Shown here: positions 1-9,459 of the stretch, piece by piece
How the letters are laid out: each line of letters starts with the position of its first letter
Position numbering within the stretch: the stretch's first letter is position 1
Assembly: GCA_963714425.1 (NCBI GenBank)
Contig: CAVQOI010000001.1
Coordinates: 434,001 to 498,000, forward strand
DNA: 64,000 bases
Origin: DATCYX01 sp963714425
GTDB lineage: Bacteria; Chloroflexota; Anaerolineae; Anaerolineales; UBA4823
Direction of reading: 5' to 3'
Translations under genes and position numbers: made by a program
Notes under the pieces: model-generated
Seen by the model: only the letters and a program-made list of their open reading frames with translations
The model's database searches: none
What the model was told of the DNA's origin: nothing

Positions 1-81
1 GCGATCATCTTCAGCGTTTTGGGATTCAATCTGCTCGGCGATGGCTTGCGGGATGCTCTCGATCCCAAGCTGCGCATTTGA
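1..81 (+). CDS. C-terminal end of a DppC/OppC-type peptide ABC transporter permease (partial)
   Basis: Only the last 26 residues are inside the window, read in frame from base 1 to a TGA. They contain the LGDGLRDALDPKLR ending typical of DppC/OppC permeases, which form half of the membrane channel of dipeptide/oligopeptide importers. The two ATPase genes that follow belong to the same transporter. The substrate cannot be deduced from this fragment. Confidence 0.85.
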   Translation, partial: AIIFSVLGFNLLGDGLRDALDPKLRI

Positions 82-115
82 CACACATAATTGCATAAAT
101 CTACTGCTGAGAATC

Positions 116-134
116 CAGGCCTTATAAAGGCCTG
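116..134 (+). other. Intergenic hairpin between permease and ATPase genes
   Basis: A perfect inverted repeat, CAGGCCTT-ATA-AAGGCCTG, has an 8-bp stem and 3-nt loop and no T-run after it. It lies between the permease stop and the GGGAGG ribosome site of the next gene. It could stabilise or tune expression of the transporter mRNA, or be an operator-like palindrome. The role is inferred. Confidence 0.5.
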
Positions 135-147
135 ATTTGGGAGGGTT

Positions 148-1140
148 ATGGAGTATCTTCTCGAACTCAAAGGATTGAAGACGCGCTTCTATACGGATGA
201 AGGCGTGGTTCACGCCGTAAATGGCGTGTCTTACGGACTGGAAGAGGGGGAGGTGCTGGGCGTAGTCGGTGAGAGTGGGTGTGGCAAGAGTGTCCACGCG
301 CTATCGATATTACGCCTGATCCAGGACCCTCCGGGGAAAATTGAAAGTGGCGAAATCTGGTTCGATGGGCGGAACCTGCTGGCGCTTAGCGATAGCGAGA
401 TACGGCACGTTCGTGGGAAGCAGATCGCCATGGTGTTTCAGGATCCCATGACTTCGCTCAACCCCGTGTTTACGGTTGGTTTTCAAATCATTGAGGCGCT
501 CACCTATCATCAGGGCATGGATAACAACCAGGCGCGCAATCGGGCGATCGAATTACTTGGTATGGTTGGTATCCCCGAAGCCAAGGCGCGCGTAGATGAT
601 TACCCTCACCAGTTCTCTGGCGGCATGCGGCAGAGAGCGATGATCGCCATGGCGCTCTCCTGTATTCCAAAACTGTTGATCGCTGATGAGCCCACAACTG
701 CTCTGGACGTAACCATCCAGGCGCAGATCATCGATCTGGTTAAGCGCCTCAAACGAGAATTGGGTATGGCAGTGATGTGGATCACCCACGACCTTGGCGT
801 TGTCGCCGAGCTCGCACAGCGGGTTAACGTGATGTACGCGGGGTATATTATTGAGCGCGGAAAAGTAAAAGATATCTTCAAACGCCCGCGCCATCCATAC
901 ACCCAGGGATTGCTCGGATCGCTGCCTCGCCTGGACGAAGCTCCAGGCACAAAATTGGTATCAATTCCCGGCTTACCACCAGACCTGATTGCCTTGCCAA
1001 AAGGATGCCCATTTGCCGCACGCTGCGTATTTGTAGAGGAGCAATGCCTGCAGGAGAACCCACCATTAGAGGAAGCGGGTGAGTTGGAACATGTAGTAGC
1101 ATGCTGGCGGTGGGAAGAGATCGCCGAGGGGGCAGCATGA
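148..1140 (+). CDS. Peptide ABC transporter ATPase, DppD/OppD family
   Basis: This is a cytoplasmic ATPase that powers di/oligopeptide uptake together with the upstream permease and the next ATPase. At 330 residues it has the usual family length. Walker A GESGCGKS is at residues 41-48, followed by the signature FSGGMRQR, Walker [13 protein letters not shown], and the C-terminal oligopeptide-transporter region with conserved cysteines (KGCPFAARC). The ATG is preceded by GGGAGG. The stop overlaps the next start as ATGA, showing translational coupling. The peptide specificity cannot be read from the sequence. Confidence 0.93.
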   Translation: MEYLLELKGLKTRFYTDEGVVHAVNGVSYGLEEGEVLGVVGESGCGKSVHALSILRLIQDPPGKIESGEIWFDGRNLLALSDSEIRHVRGKQIAMVFQDPMTSLNPVFTVGFQIIEALTYHQGMDNNQARNRAIELLGMVGIPEAKARVDDYPHQFSGGMRQRAMIAMALSCIPKLLIADEPTTALDVTIQAQIIDLVKRLKRELGMAVMWITHDLGVVAELAQRVNVMYAGYIIERGKVKDIFKRPRHPYTQGLLGSLPRLDEAPGTKLVSIPGLPPDLIALPKGCPFAARCVFVEEQCLQENPPLEEAGELEHVVACWRWEEIAEGAA

Positions 1141-2135
1141 TTACAGAAGAAAAAATCCCACTTGTTCAGGTACGTAATCTGAAGAAATATTTCCCAATTT
1201 ATCGGGGCTTATTGGTGCAACGACAGGTAGGTGCCATCAAGGCCGTCGATAAAGTTACTTTCGATATATACAAAGGTGAGACCCTCGGATTGGTTGGGGA
1301 AACGGGCAGCGGCAAGACCACGGTGGGCAGGACGATGCTCAGGTTGTACGAGCCCACTGATGGAGAGGTATTATTCGATGGCATAAACTTATTTGACTTG
1401 AACGAGGCTGACATGCGCAATATGCGCGTGCGCATGCAGATGATCTTTCAAGACCCCTATGCCTCGTTAAACCCACGCATGACCGTAGGCTCGATCATCG
1501 CTGCACCGCTGGATGTCCACAGGGTCGCTTCTCGCAAGGAGAAGCGGCAGCGGATTGATCAATTACTCGACCTGGTCGGATTAAACCCAGAGTTTGTCAA
1601 TCGCTACCCGCACGAATTTTCCGGTGGTCAGCGCCAGCGCATTGGCATTGCCAGGGCTTTGGCGGTCAACCCCGACCTGGTCGTCTGTGACGAGCCGATT
1701 TCTTCGCTGGATGTATCGATTCAAGCCCAGGTCGTAAATCTTTTGGAGGAATTACAGGGACGCCTGGGCCTGACATACATGTTTATTGCCCACGACCTCA
1801 GCATGGTTCGGCATATCAGCGATCGCATGGCGGTGATGTACCTGGGAAAAATCGTCGAATTAACCGACCGGGATGAGATCTATCTCAAGCCACTGCACCC
1901 ATATACACAGGCGTTGATGTCCGCAGTGCCAGTGCCAGATCCTGAGCTTGCGGAGATCCGCAAACGAGTCATCCTTGAAGGCGACCTGCCCAGTCCCGCT
2001 CACCCGCCTGTGGGCTGCAATTTTAATACTCGCTGCCCATTTGCCAAAGAAGTTTGCTTTGATGTTGACCCTGATTTTGTGGAGATTAAACCCGGACATT
2101 GGGTCGCCTGCCACCTGGCAGATCAATTTATGTAA
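1137..2135 (+). CDS. Peptide ABC transporter ATPase, DppF/OppF family
   Basis: This is the second ATPase of the peptide importer and should pair with DppD in the nucleotide-binding dimer. The 332-residue protein has Walker A GETGSGKT near residues 54-61, signature [15 protein letters not shown], Walker [12 protein letters not shown], and the C-terminal [14 protein letters not shown] oligopeptide motif. A longer reading starting 12 codons upstream is possible, but the ATG overlapping the previous stop is the better start. It is the last gene of the transporter operon; an unrelated gene follows after about 90 bases. Confidence 0.93.
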   Translation: MITEEKIPLVQVRNLKKYFPIYRGLLVQRQVGAIKAVDKVTFDIYKGETLGLVGETGSGKTTVGRTMLRLYEPTDGEVLFDGINLFDLNEADMRNMRVRMQMIFQDPYASLNPRMTVGSIIAAPLDVHRVASRKEKRQRIDQLLDLVGLNPEFVNRYPHEFSGGQRQRIGIARALAVNPDLVVCDEPISSLDVSIQAQVVNLLEELQGRLGLTYMFIAHDLSMVRHISDRMAVMYLGKIVELTDRDEIYLKPLHPYTQALMSAVPVPDPELAEIRKRVILEGDLPSPAHPPVGCNFNTRCPFAKEVCFDVDPDFVEIKPGHWVACHLADQFM

Positions 2136-2223
2136 CTCTCGATTTTGTCAGGCACCTTTGACATTCTGCCCTGCCCCGGCTAAAATGGGGTATGCAGATA
2201 TACCCATGTAAGTGGGAGGACGC

Positions 2224-3357
2224 ATGAGCGCTTGGCCGGGCAAAACTGTCATTGGGTTAACAGGGAATATTGCCACAGGAAAAAGTGTTGTGCGCAGGAT
2301 GCTTGAGCACCTTGGCGCTTATGGCATCGACGCAGACGCTTTAGGCCATCGCGCCATTGTTCAGGGAGCTCCAGGTTACCAACCTGTTCTGCATACATTT
2401 GGCAATTGGGTGCTTGCTCCTGACGGTCAGATCGACCGCGTTAAGCTCTCGCGGATAGTATTCTCCGACCCTGAGGCATTGGCACATCTGGAGAGCATCG
2501 TTCACCCATTGGTTCGCGAAGCGATCGATGTGCTTGTGCGCCGCTCCAAACACCGCGCTATCGTTATTGAGGCGATTAAGCTCATTGAGTCGGGATTGCG
2601 GAAAAACTGCGATTATCTGTGGGTGACGCATGCCATGCAGGAAATCCAGCTCGTGCGCTTGATGAAAAAAAGGGGATTAAGCGAGAACACGGCCTATCAA
2701 CGCATCCTAGCGCAGCCCTCGCAAGATGAGAAAGTAGCAGTTGCTAATGTTGTTATCCGTAATGATGGCTCTTTTGAAGAGACGTGGAAGCAGGTTGTAA
2801 CTGCTTGGCATGAGATATTTCCCAAGTCGGATACCGGCCCACTACGCGCGGTTAGGGCGTCAACCGGAGATCTTACGGTGCAACGCGCCCGCCCGCGCCA
2901 GGCGAGTGAGATTGCTGCTTTGATCACACGCCTCAGTGAGGGCAAACGCAAGGTTGAACGCGATGACGTCATGGCAGCATTCGGTGAGAAAGCTTACCTG
3001 TTGCTGAATTCCGGTAACAATCCGGTCGGCGTGATCGGATGGCAGGTTGAAAATCTGATCGCACGGTGCGATGAAGTCTTTATCGAACCATCAATTTCCT
3101 TCGCCGAAGCGATGCGTGCCCTGACCGAAGAGGTAGAACGCGCCTCGAGTGAGCTGCAGTGCGAAGTATCCCTGGTATTCCTCCCTGTAGATTTTGCCCG
3201 GCGGAGAGATGTATGGAGAAACCTGGGATACCAGGAGCGAAGCATTCAAAGCTTAAAAGTCCGCGCTTGGGAGGAAGCCGCAATGGAGTCGATGCCGGCT
3301 GGATCGACCATGTTATTTAAATTACTCAGGAAAGATCGGGTGTTACGCCCCGTTTAA
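2224..3357 (+). CDS. coaE: Dephospho-CoA kinase with a C-terminal acetyltransferase-like domain
   Basis: Residues 1 to about 200 are a dephospho-CoA kinase, the last step of coenzyme A synthesis. The P-loop GNIATGKS is at 14-21, and the DADALGHR, IVHPLVR and QEIQLVRLMKKRG motifs are present. The remaining 170 or so residues have no place in ordinary CoaE (about 200 residues). They look like a GNAT-type fold: RPRQASEIAALI near its start, a central NPVGVIGWQVEN strand, and RRRDVWRNLGYQ near the end. The ATG was chosen because the in-frame GTG upstream lies within the GGGAGGA ribosome site. The fusion is seen; the GNAT assignment is tentative. Confidence 0.88.
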   Translation: MSAWPGKTVIGLTGNIATGKSVVRRMLEHLGAYGIDADALGHRAIVQGAPGYQPVLHTFGNWVLAPDGQIDRVKLSRIVFSDPEALAHLESIVHPLVREAIDVLVRRSKHRAIVIEAIKLIESGLRKNCDYLWVTHAMQEIQLVRLMKKRGLSENTAYQRILAQPSQDEKVAVANVVIRNDGSFEETWKQVVTAWHEIFPKSDTGPLRAVRASTGDLTVQRARPRQASEIAALITRLSEGKRKVERDDVMAAFGEKAYLLLNSGNNPVGVIGWQVENLIARCDEVFIEPSISFAEAMRALTEEVERASSELQCEVSLVFLPVDFARRRDVWRNLGYQERSIQSLKVRAWEEAAMESMPAGSTMLFKLLRKDRVLRPV

Positions 3358-3368
3358 GCGCGTGTTTT

Positions 3369-4250
3369 GTGCCAGAAATCATCAACAGCCTGCTCAATAA
3401 CCTCTACTTCGTCTTTGAACGCTTAAACTGGTGGAACGTGGTAGACCTGGCTCTGGTCACCATCGTTTTTTTTGCCATTCTGCAATTGCTGCGTGATACG
3501 CAAGCAATGGTGCTCTTGCGTGGGGCGTTATTATTGATTGTACTGGTTAGCTTGCTCACCAATCTAGAGGTGCTCCCAGCATTTTCATGGCTGGTCCGGA
3601 ATACGCTGCCTGCCTTGCTCTTAGCCATTCCGGTAATTTTTGCACCTGAGATCCGGCGTACATTGGAGAGATTGGGTCGTGCTGGGGAGATCATCCCAGG
3701 TAGCCGTGCAGATACCGATATGCAGGATGCCATCTCAGCGGTAGTTTCTGCATCGGCACGCCTGGCCGAGCGTAAGCATGGGGCGTTGATCGTGATGCAA
3801 CGCACAGATAGTCTGGAAGAATATGTCAACACTGGGGTCTCCATGCAAGCCAGGATTACCCCCGAGCTACTTCTGCAGATTTTCTATCCAAATACCCCTT
3901 TGCATGATGGTGCAGTCATCGTGCGCGGGACGCGGATTATCGCAGCATCCTGTGTGTTGCCACTCTCTGCCAGTGGTGTGCTCACTCCCACCCCGGAGCG
4001 CCAGATGGGTCTGCGCCACCGCGCTGCATTGGGTATCTCCGAAGTTACCGACGCAGTTGCCGTCATTGTCTCAGAAGAGACGGGACATGTCTCTGTCGTC
4101 CACGGGGGTCGGATGATCCGTCGGTTGGATGCCGAGCGGCTGGAGAATATTTTGCGTGCATTTTACCGTCCTCTTGAGCGCCGTAAAGGAATCCGCAATT
4201 TCTTTACCAGGATTTTTTCCAGGCAGCCATCCGAGAAACAGGAGGAGTAG
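3369..4250 (+). CDS. cdaA: Diadenylate cyclase (c-di-AMP synthase), CdaA type
   Basis: This enzyme makes cyclic di-AMP from two ATP at the membrane. The 293-residue protein has three N-terminal membrane segments (about residues 25-95), then the DAC domain with both catalytic motifs, DGA at 180-182 and RHR at 216-218. The start is GTG. The gene is followed four bases later by the YbbR-domain partner, the classic cdaA-cdaR arrangement. c-di-AMP usually controls potassium and osmolyte transport and envelope homeostasis, which suits the osmolyte genes elsewhere in the window, though no direct link is visible. Confidence 0.95.
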   Translation: MPEIINSLLNNLYFVFERLNWWNVVDLALVTIVFFAILQLLRDTQAMVLLRGALLLIVLVSLLTNLEVLPAFSWLVRNTLPALLLAIPVIFAPEIRRTLERLGRAGEIIPGSRADTDMQDAISAVVSASARLAERKHGALIVMQRTDSLEEYVNTGVSMQARITPELLLQIFYPNTPLHDGAVIVRGTRIIAASCVLPLSASGVLTPTPERQMGLRHRAALGISEVTDAVAVIVSEETGHVSVVHGGRMIRRLDAERLENILRAFYRPLERRKGIRNFFTRIFSRQPSEKQEE

Positions 4251-4253
4251 TCC

Positions 4254-5519
4254 ATGTGGCGTTGGCTTGGGAGGAACCTGAGTTCGTTACTGCTGGCATT
4301 TATCCTGGCAGTTGTCGTTTGGGTCTCAGCTGTTATTGGTACCGACCCAAATATCGAAGCTACTTACTCGAACGAGATCGATCTGCAGGTTCTAGGACCT
4401 GATTCAGCATACATTATTGTAAACAAGCTCCCGGCCAGTGTACGGCTGACACTAAACGCCCCCCAATCGATCTGGGACCAGCTCGAAATAAATCAAGATT
4501 ACGTCCGCGCCTGGGTCGACCTTTCCGGAAAAGGGGATGGTACACACCTGTTGCCTGTAAGAGTCCAGGTGCGCTTGACCCCGGTGCAAGTGGTTAAGAT
4601 TGAGCCTGCGGAGGTTGAGGTTACGCTTGAAGAGCGCATCTCGCATACCTTCCCTGTTCAGGTCAGTGTAATTGGCGATCCAGCCCTTGGATACCGGCGT
4701 GGACCAGTGCAGGTTGACCCGGCTGGCGTCACCGTCACAGGACCAAAATCTCTCGCTGACCAGGTAGCCACAGTCCGTGTATCTCTAGATGTGAGCGGGG
4801 CAAATGACAGCGTAAACAGGAGTTTGTCTGTGCTGCCGCTTGCCCAGAATGGCGAAGTGATAGCCGGGGTTTCTGTCCTACCACCTACCGTAGATGTCAC
4901 CCAGATAGTGAGCTTGTTAGGTGGTTACCGCAATGTCGTTGTAAAGGTGGTCACAAGCGGACAGGTATCCGATGGTTACTGGCTGACGAATGTGTCTGTA
5001 ACGCCCCCTAATGTGACTGTATTCTCGACGGATCCCAGCCTGGTGAACGCGCTACCTGGTTTTGTTGAGACCGATCAATTAGATTTGAGCGGATTGAACG
5101 ACGATGTGGATATTCGTACCACGCTGAACCTGCCCGAGGGCGTCACCCTTGCAGGGGAGGAGAGCGTATTGGTACGTCTGAGTATCGCCACACTCGAGGG
5201 CAGCCTGCCAATTAACATCCCCCTGGAAATTGTGGGCCTCACGCCGGAGCTTATTGCTACACTCTCACCAAATACTGTGGAACTATTGCTAACCGGTCCA
5301 TTGCCTCTATTGAACAATCTGACTCCGGGAGCTATCCGAGTCTCGGTGAACGTGAGTGGGCTTGAACCTGGTTCCTATCAGATCGCTCCGGTCGTTGATT
5401 TACTCCCTAGCCAGGTACGCGTGGCATCTATTTTGCCGGAGAATGTGGAAGTCATCATCTCTCTGGCTTCTGAGATTGAATTAACACCTACACCCGGAAC
5501 GGCAACCACCACCCCCTGA
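4254..5519 (+). CDS. cdaR: YbbR-domain protein, CdaA regulator CdaR
   Basis: This is an exported, membrane-anchored protein of 421 residues. One N-terminal membrane helix (about residues 10-30) is followed by roughly four tandem YbbR repeats of about 80 residues rich in beta strands. Repeated phrases such as PASVRLTLNAP, PAEVEVTLEE and PENVEVIISL mark the repeat ends. A short Thr/Pro tail closes the protein. In Firmicutes CdaR binds CdaA and modulates c-di-AMP output. A GGAGG ribosome site precedes the start, and der follows within ten bases, so all three genes are probably one transcript. Confidence 0.92.
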   Translation: MWRWLGRNLSSLLLAFILAVVVWVSAVIGTDPNIEATYSNEIDLQVLGPDSAYIIVNKLPASVRLTLNAPQSIWDQLEINQDYVRAWVDLSGKGDGTHLLPVRVQVRLTPVQVVKIEPAEVEVTLEERISHTFPVQVSVIGDPALGYRRGPVQVDPAGVTVTGPKSLADQVATVRVSLDVSGANDSVNRSLSVLPLAQNGEVIAGVSVLPPTVDVTQIVSLLGGYRNVVVKVVTSGQVSDGYWLTNVSVTPPNVTVFSTDPSLVNALPGFVETDQLDLSGLNDDVDIRTTLNLPEGVTLAGEESVLVRLSIATLEGSLPINIPLEIVGLTPELIATLSPNTVELLLTGPLPLLNNLTPGAIRVSVNVSGLEPGSYQIAPVVDLLPSQVRVASILPENVEVIISLASEIELTPTPGTATTTP

Positions 5520-5527
5520 GTCGCCAT

Positions 5528-6902
5528 ATGCCAAAACCTGTTGTCGTCCTTGTTGGACGCCCCAACGTGGGAAAGAGCACATTATTTAACCGCCTGGCCG
5601 AAGAGCGGCTTGCGGTTGTCGACGAAGTGCCCGGGACAACCCGGGATCGTTTGGTAGCAGAAGCCGAGTGGTCGGGCAGGGCGTTTGACATAGTGGATAC
5701 TGGTGGCATTGACCCTACTACCACGGGTCGCGGTGGGCAGCAAGAACCTCTCTCCCTTGGTTCTGCAGATTACATCGCTCAGATTCGTTCGCAGGCGGAG
5801 CTGGCAATCCGCGATGCCGACGCCGTGCTGTTCCTGACGGATGCTGAGAGTGGTGTAACTCCGGCTGATTTTGAGGTCGCCCAGATATTACGCCGCAACC
5901 AGGAATTTGTAGATGGCAGTTACTGGCCGCCAGTGTTCCTGGTTGTAAATAAAGCAGATAGCGAGGCGAGGCGAACCCAGGCTATGCAATTTTATGAGCT
6001 TGGCATGGGCGATCCATATCCGTTGTCTGCCATTCATGGTACAGGTACAGGCGATTTATTAGATGCGCTGGTTGCATCTTTCCAGCTTGCTGCAGGAGGA
6101 TACCGACGACGATTCGGTGAAAATCGCGATCGTCGGGAAACCGAACGCAGGAAAATCAAGCCTGCTAAACCGTCTGGTTGGTCAGGAAAGAGCGATCGTA
6201 AGCCCGATTCCAGGCACCACCCGGGACGCTGTGGATGAGCGCATACAGGTGGGTGAAATTTCTGTAACATTGATTGACACCGCAGGAATCCGCAGGCGGG
6301 GGCGAATTGAGCCTGGCGTTGAGAAATATAGTGTTCTCCGATCCTTGCTCGCCATCGAGCGTGCAGATGTCAGCTTGCTGGTGGTGGATGCTGTAGCAGG
6401 GATCACCTCTCAGGATACACATATCGCCGGGTTTATTTTGGACGCTTGGAAGAGCGCGGTTGTTGTCGTGAATAAATGGGATGCAATACCGAAAGATACC
6501 TATACAATGGACCAATTCACGAAAAGGGTTCGACAGGAATTGAACTTCATGGATTATGTGCCTGTGCTCTTTATCTCTGCAAAAACGGGACAGCGCGTCG
6601 ACCAGGTGATACCGCTCGCTTTACAAGTACAGGAAGAGCGTATGGCACAGCTTTCCACATCCACCCTTAACCGCATACTACAGGAGGCGCAACGGGTGCA
6701 CCCACCACCTTCTCACGCCGGTCGGCAGTTAAGGATGTATTATGGGACACAAGTGCGCAGCGACCCTCCCACCTTCCTTGTCTATGTTAATGATCCAAAG
6801 CTGGCACATTTCACTTATCAACGATTTCTGGAGAACCGCATCCGGAATACTTACGGGTTCCTTGGCACACCCATCCGCATCGTGCTAAAAGCCAGACGCT
6901 GA
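5528..6902 (+). pseudogene. der: GTPase Der (EngA), interrupted by a single-base frameshift
   Basis: Der is a double-GTPase needed for assembly of the large ribosomal subunit. The first G domain (GRPNVGKS at residues 10-17, DTGGID, NKAD) reads in one frame. The second G domain (GKPNAGKSSLLNRL, DTAGIRR, NKWD) and the KH-like C-terminus read in the frame one base later. The switch falls at about 6085-6100, in the linker between the domains. Removing one base there (for example in gctgcaggagg) gives a continuous Ala-Glu-Glu-Asp-Thr linker. All motifs on both sides are intact, so a sequencing or assembly error is likelier than true loss of an essential gene. Confidence 0.85.
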
Positions 6903-7016
6903 TTCCCAACCCAGCAGTTGAGCCGGAATGTTGTACCGGCTTAGCCAAACCGATTAGGCAATACGCCCTTGCGCCCAGGCATGTGCCGTCATATAATCCT
7001 GCAGTCTCATCTCATT

Positions 7017-7610
7017 ATGGAAAACGATCTGGAAAGCTTACAGGTTGAGCCAAACACTGACGAAATTCCCCCTCGCGATGGAAAAAGGAAGGTCGTTCAA
7101 GCTGTTCTCGACATTGTCGAGACACTGCTCTTCTCGTTATTACTTTTTGCGGCGATAAATGCGCTCACCGCGCGCATCCGCGTCGATGGTATGAGCATGG
7201 AGCCTACCCTGCACAGCGGTGAGTTCGTTATCGTCAACCGGCTGGCTTACCGGTGGGCTGACCCAAAACCTGGAGATATAATAGTCTTTCGTTTTCCGCG
7301 CAACCCAGAGCAAGAATATATCAAGCGCGTCATCGCTCTGCCAGGGGATGAGCTCGTTGTCAAGAACAAACAAGTAATTGTCAATGAAAGCGTGCTCGAC
7401 GAGCCATATATAGCTTCACCGCCAAGATATGAAAGCACGTGGACGGTGCCCGTGGATGCGCTGTTCGTATTGGGGGATAATCGTAATAATTCATCTGATT
7501 CGCACAATTGGGGTCCAGTACCCCTTGAGAATGTCGTTGGCAAAGCGTTTTTCGTGTATTGGCCACCACAAGAGTGGGGAATGGTTTCGCACGCGTCCTT
7601 CGGAAATTAG
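7017..7610 (+). CDS. lepB: Signal peptidase I
   Basis: This membrane-bound protease removes signal peptides from Sec/Tat exported proteins. The protein has 197 residues from the chosen ATG; a TTG 16 codons upstream is less likely. It has one membrane helix (about residues 28-50). Catalytic Ser60 lies in DGMSMEPTL, Lys103 in YIKRVIALPGD, and the GDNRNNSSDS box is conserved. This is the bacterial Ser/Lys type, unlike the second, SipW-like signal peptidase near the end of the window, so two export-processing systems coexist. Confidence 0.94.
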   Translation: MENDLESLQVEPNTDEIPPRDGKRKVVQAVLDIVETLLFSLLLFAAINALTARIRVDGMSMEPTLHSGEFVIVNRLAYRWADPKPGDIIVFRFPRNPEQEYIKRVIALPGDELVVKNKQVIVNESVLDEPYIASPPRYESTWTVPVDALFVLGDNRNNSSDSHNWGPVPLENVVGKAFFVYWPPQEWGMVSHASFGN

Positions 7611-7781
7611 GCGACATAAGAGATGGTGACATAATAAAATTGTCAGCTTTACACTACCCTGCGCAGTTGTAATTGGTTGATGTCAGAAAACATGGTAAAC
7701 TGGAATCGGACCCAGATGAATCGTTTTTTTGCCCACGGGATCCACCAGTAGTACACACTGGGGTCTCGCCTATAAAAGGGC

Positions 7782-8087
7782 ATGTCTCTGGTAGAGGATA
7801 ATCGCATGGCTCGGGAAGAGTCGCTCGATACGGAAAACAATCTCGCTCTGTGCCCCGAATGCCAGACAGGTGTGATGCGGCTGAACTATCTGACGTATTT
7901 CACCTGGCTGAATATTGAATTGGTGACAGTACCGAATTTCCCTGCCTGGGTATGTGATGTATGTGGGCGCAGAGAGTATGACCCGCGCGCCATTAAGTGG
8001 CTAAACGCACTGCTCAACCCAGACGCAAGGCGGCGTTCCTCTCGCCCTCGACCATTGCCACCCAGGCATACCCAAATCCGACCTTAG
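7782..8087 (+). CDS. Small YgiT-type zinc-finger protein
   Basis: This 101-residue protein has two CxxC knuckles, CPEC and CDVCG, separated by a beta region ending VPNFPAWVCDVCGRREYD. This is the pattern of YgiT-type (MqsA N-terminal-like) zinc fingers. The C-terminal 20 residues are basic and proline rich (RRRSSRPRPLPPR). There is no helix-turn-helix, so it is not a full MqsA antitoxin, and no toxin gene is adjacent. An internal ATG eight codons in is an alternative start. The function is unknown. A strong terminator follows. Confidence 0.72.
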   Translation: MSLVEDNRMAREESLDTENNLALCPECQTGVMRLNYLTYFTWLNIELVTVPNFPAWVCDVCGRREYDPRAIKWLNALLNPDARRRSSRPRPLPPRHTQIRP

Positions 8088-8092
8088 TTGAT

Positions 8093-8131
8093 AAAAGAAC
8101 CGGCCTGTGCAATTCACAGGCCGGTTCTTTT
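8093..8131. terminator. Strong bidirectional intrinsic terminator
   Basis: AAAAGAACCGGCCTGTG, loop CAATT, then the perfect complement ending in TTTT form a 17-bp stem with A/T tracts on both sides. It lies between the zinc-finger gene (plus) and the Nudix gene (minus) and can serve both transcripts. Confidence 0.93.
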
Positions 8132-8155
8132 TATTTTTCATGAACTCGGAGAAGA

Positions 8156-8686
8156 TCATTCTCTCAACAATGAGCGAGCCAAAAGGAGTGATGCGAGCGT
8201 TTTAGCATCTCGGATTTGCCCTGTTTCTGCGAGATCAAAAGCCTGAGAGATGGGCAGACGTTGCGTTTGTATGAACTCGTCCTCGTCTCCAGGCAATGGA
8301 TCAGGCGATAAGTCGGTAGCGAGATAGATGTGCAAGAACTCAGTGGAGTATCCCGGCGCCAGGAAAAACCCCCCGATTTTTAAGAGCGTGCCGGCAGACA
8401 TGCCAATCTCTTCACGCAGCTCCCGGTGGGCGCATATCTCCAGGTCTTCTCCCGCTTCTGTAGTCCCGGCTGGAAATTCCAGCAAAACCTCACCAGCTGC
8501 ATGGCGGTATTGGCTGACGAACCAAAGATTCCGCTCTTTATCAATTGGTACGAGCACAACTGCCCCAGGATGCTCGACAATATCGAGGTGTGTAACCATC
8601 CCATTTGGCAAACGCACCTCATCCTGGCGGAGGTTGAAGATACGCCCTTGATGAATTGGCTTCTGCAAGATCGTTTCAAAATCCAT
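8156..8686 (-). CDS. Nudix hydrolase, ADP-ribose pyrophosphatase type
   Basis: The 176-residue protein carries a complete Nudix box (AGTTEAGEDLEICAHRELRE followed by EIGM), which binds the metal that cleaves nucleoside-diphosphate-X substrates. An upstream proline/glycine segment (VVLVPIDKERNLWFVSQYRH) and the downstream FFLAPGYSTEFLHIYLATDL resemble ADP-ribose/NudF-type enzymes, which recycle ADP-ribose or nucleotide sugars. The exact substrate is not provable. It lies downstream of the LysM lipoprotein on the same strand but is separated from it by a terminator-like hairpin. Confidence 0.88.
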   Translation of the reverse strand: MDFETILQKPIHQGRIFNLRQDEVRLPNGMVTHLDIVEHPGAVVLVPIDKERNLWFVSQYRHAAGEVLLEFPAGTTEAGEDLEICAHRELREEIGMSAGTLLKIGGFFLAPGYSTEFLHIYLATDLSPDPLPGDEDEFIQTQRLPISQAFDLAETGQIRDAKTLASLLLARSLLRE

Positions 8687-8704
8687 ATTTGTTGTAAAGA
8701 AACA

Positions 8705-8741
8705 GGGGTTTCAGGCAGGCAGTTATGCTGTCAGAAACCCC
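8705..8741 (-). terminator. Terminator-like hairpin after the LysM lipoprotein gene
   Basis: On the minus strand GGGGTTTC pairs with GAAACCCC. After an A/A mismatch five more pairs form around a 9-nt loop. A T-rich tail (TGTTTCTTT) follows. It sits between the lipoprotein stop and the Nudix start and probably ends or attenuates the upstream transcript. Confidence 0.6.
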
Positions 8742-8766
8742 ATATAAATCAGGAAAGGAGAGACAA

Positions 8767-9459
8767 TCAGGGTATATTCAAAGTCTGTCCATTCTCAAGT
8801 TTGTAGGGGGCTGAGATCCCATTCGCAGCGGCAATATCATAAGGGTCTACATCGCCATAATCACAGGCTATCGAGTAGATCGAATCTTTGGATCCCACGA
8901 CGTATGTGTCGGGGTGAGATTTCAAGGAGCGCTTGCCGGGGAAGCTGCGAGCATTTTGTGGGATTTTCAAGACCGTACCCACAGAATAACTGCTACCCGC
9001 ACTCAGCCCACTGGCTTCCAGCAGGTCGACCGGGTTGACATCAAAACGTCGGGCGATGCAATACGGGTGTTCCCCCCGCTCTAAAGTCCATGAGCTGGGT
9101 TTGCCTGGGGTTTTTGTCGGGATCACAATTGGAGCTGAAGTTGTCGCGGTCGCCTGAGGAGCAACCGGAGAGGCTTCACTCGACTGGGTTTCAGGACTGG
9201 CGACGGGAGTCTCTTGTGGCGATTCGCTCGTTGGGACTTCTGGTGGAGCCCCACCTGATAATGCAATCGCGGTTTGGGTAGCAAAACTTTCCAATTGCCC
9301 CATGACATCATCGGTCACACCCGGTAGCGGGAATCCGCCTTCTTCGACTGTAGGCGAAGCTGCGCTCTGAGGAGCTGTAGAGGCCGACATCCTACATCCT
9401 GCCAGGGTCATCATGAGCAAGGTCAATACCAGGAGCAGCAAAAAATGTCTCTTCTTCAT
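8767..9459 (-). CDS. Lipoprotein with two LysM domains
   Basis: The 230-residue protein begins with a lipoprotein signal whose lipobox LAGC gives acylated Cys22. A long Ser/Thr/Pro/Ala-rich linker follows (about residues 25-125), then two LysM modules. The first is near residues 128-172 (ERGEHPYCIARRFDVNPVD) and the second near 185-230 (KDSIYSIACDYGDVDPYDI). LysM binds N-acetylglucosamine polymers such as peptidoglycan. No catalytic domain is present, so a structural or cell-wall-binding role outside the membrane is inferred. A GAAGGAGAG ribosome site precedes the ATG. Confidence 0.88.
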   Translation of the reverse strand: MKKRHFLLLLVLTLLMMTLAGCRMSASTAPQSAASPTVEEGGFPLPGVTDDVMGQLESFATQTAIALSGGAPPEVPTSESPQETPVASPETQSSEASPVAPQATATTSAPIVIPTKTPGKPSSWTLERGEHPYCIARRFDVNPVDLLEASGLSAGSSYSVGTVLKIPQNARSFPGKRSLKSHPDTYVVGSKDSIYSIACDYGDVDPYDIAAANGISAPYKLENGQTLNIP

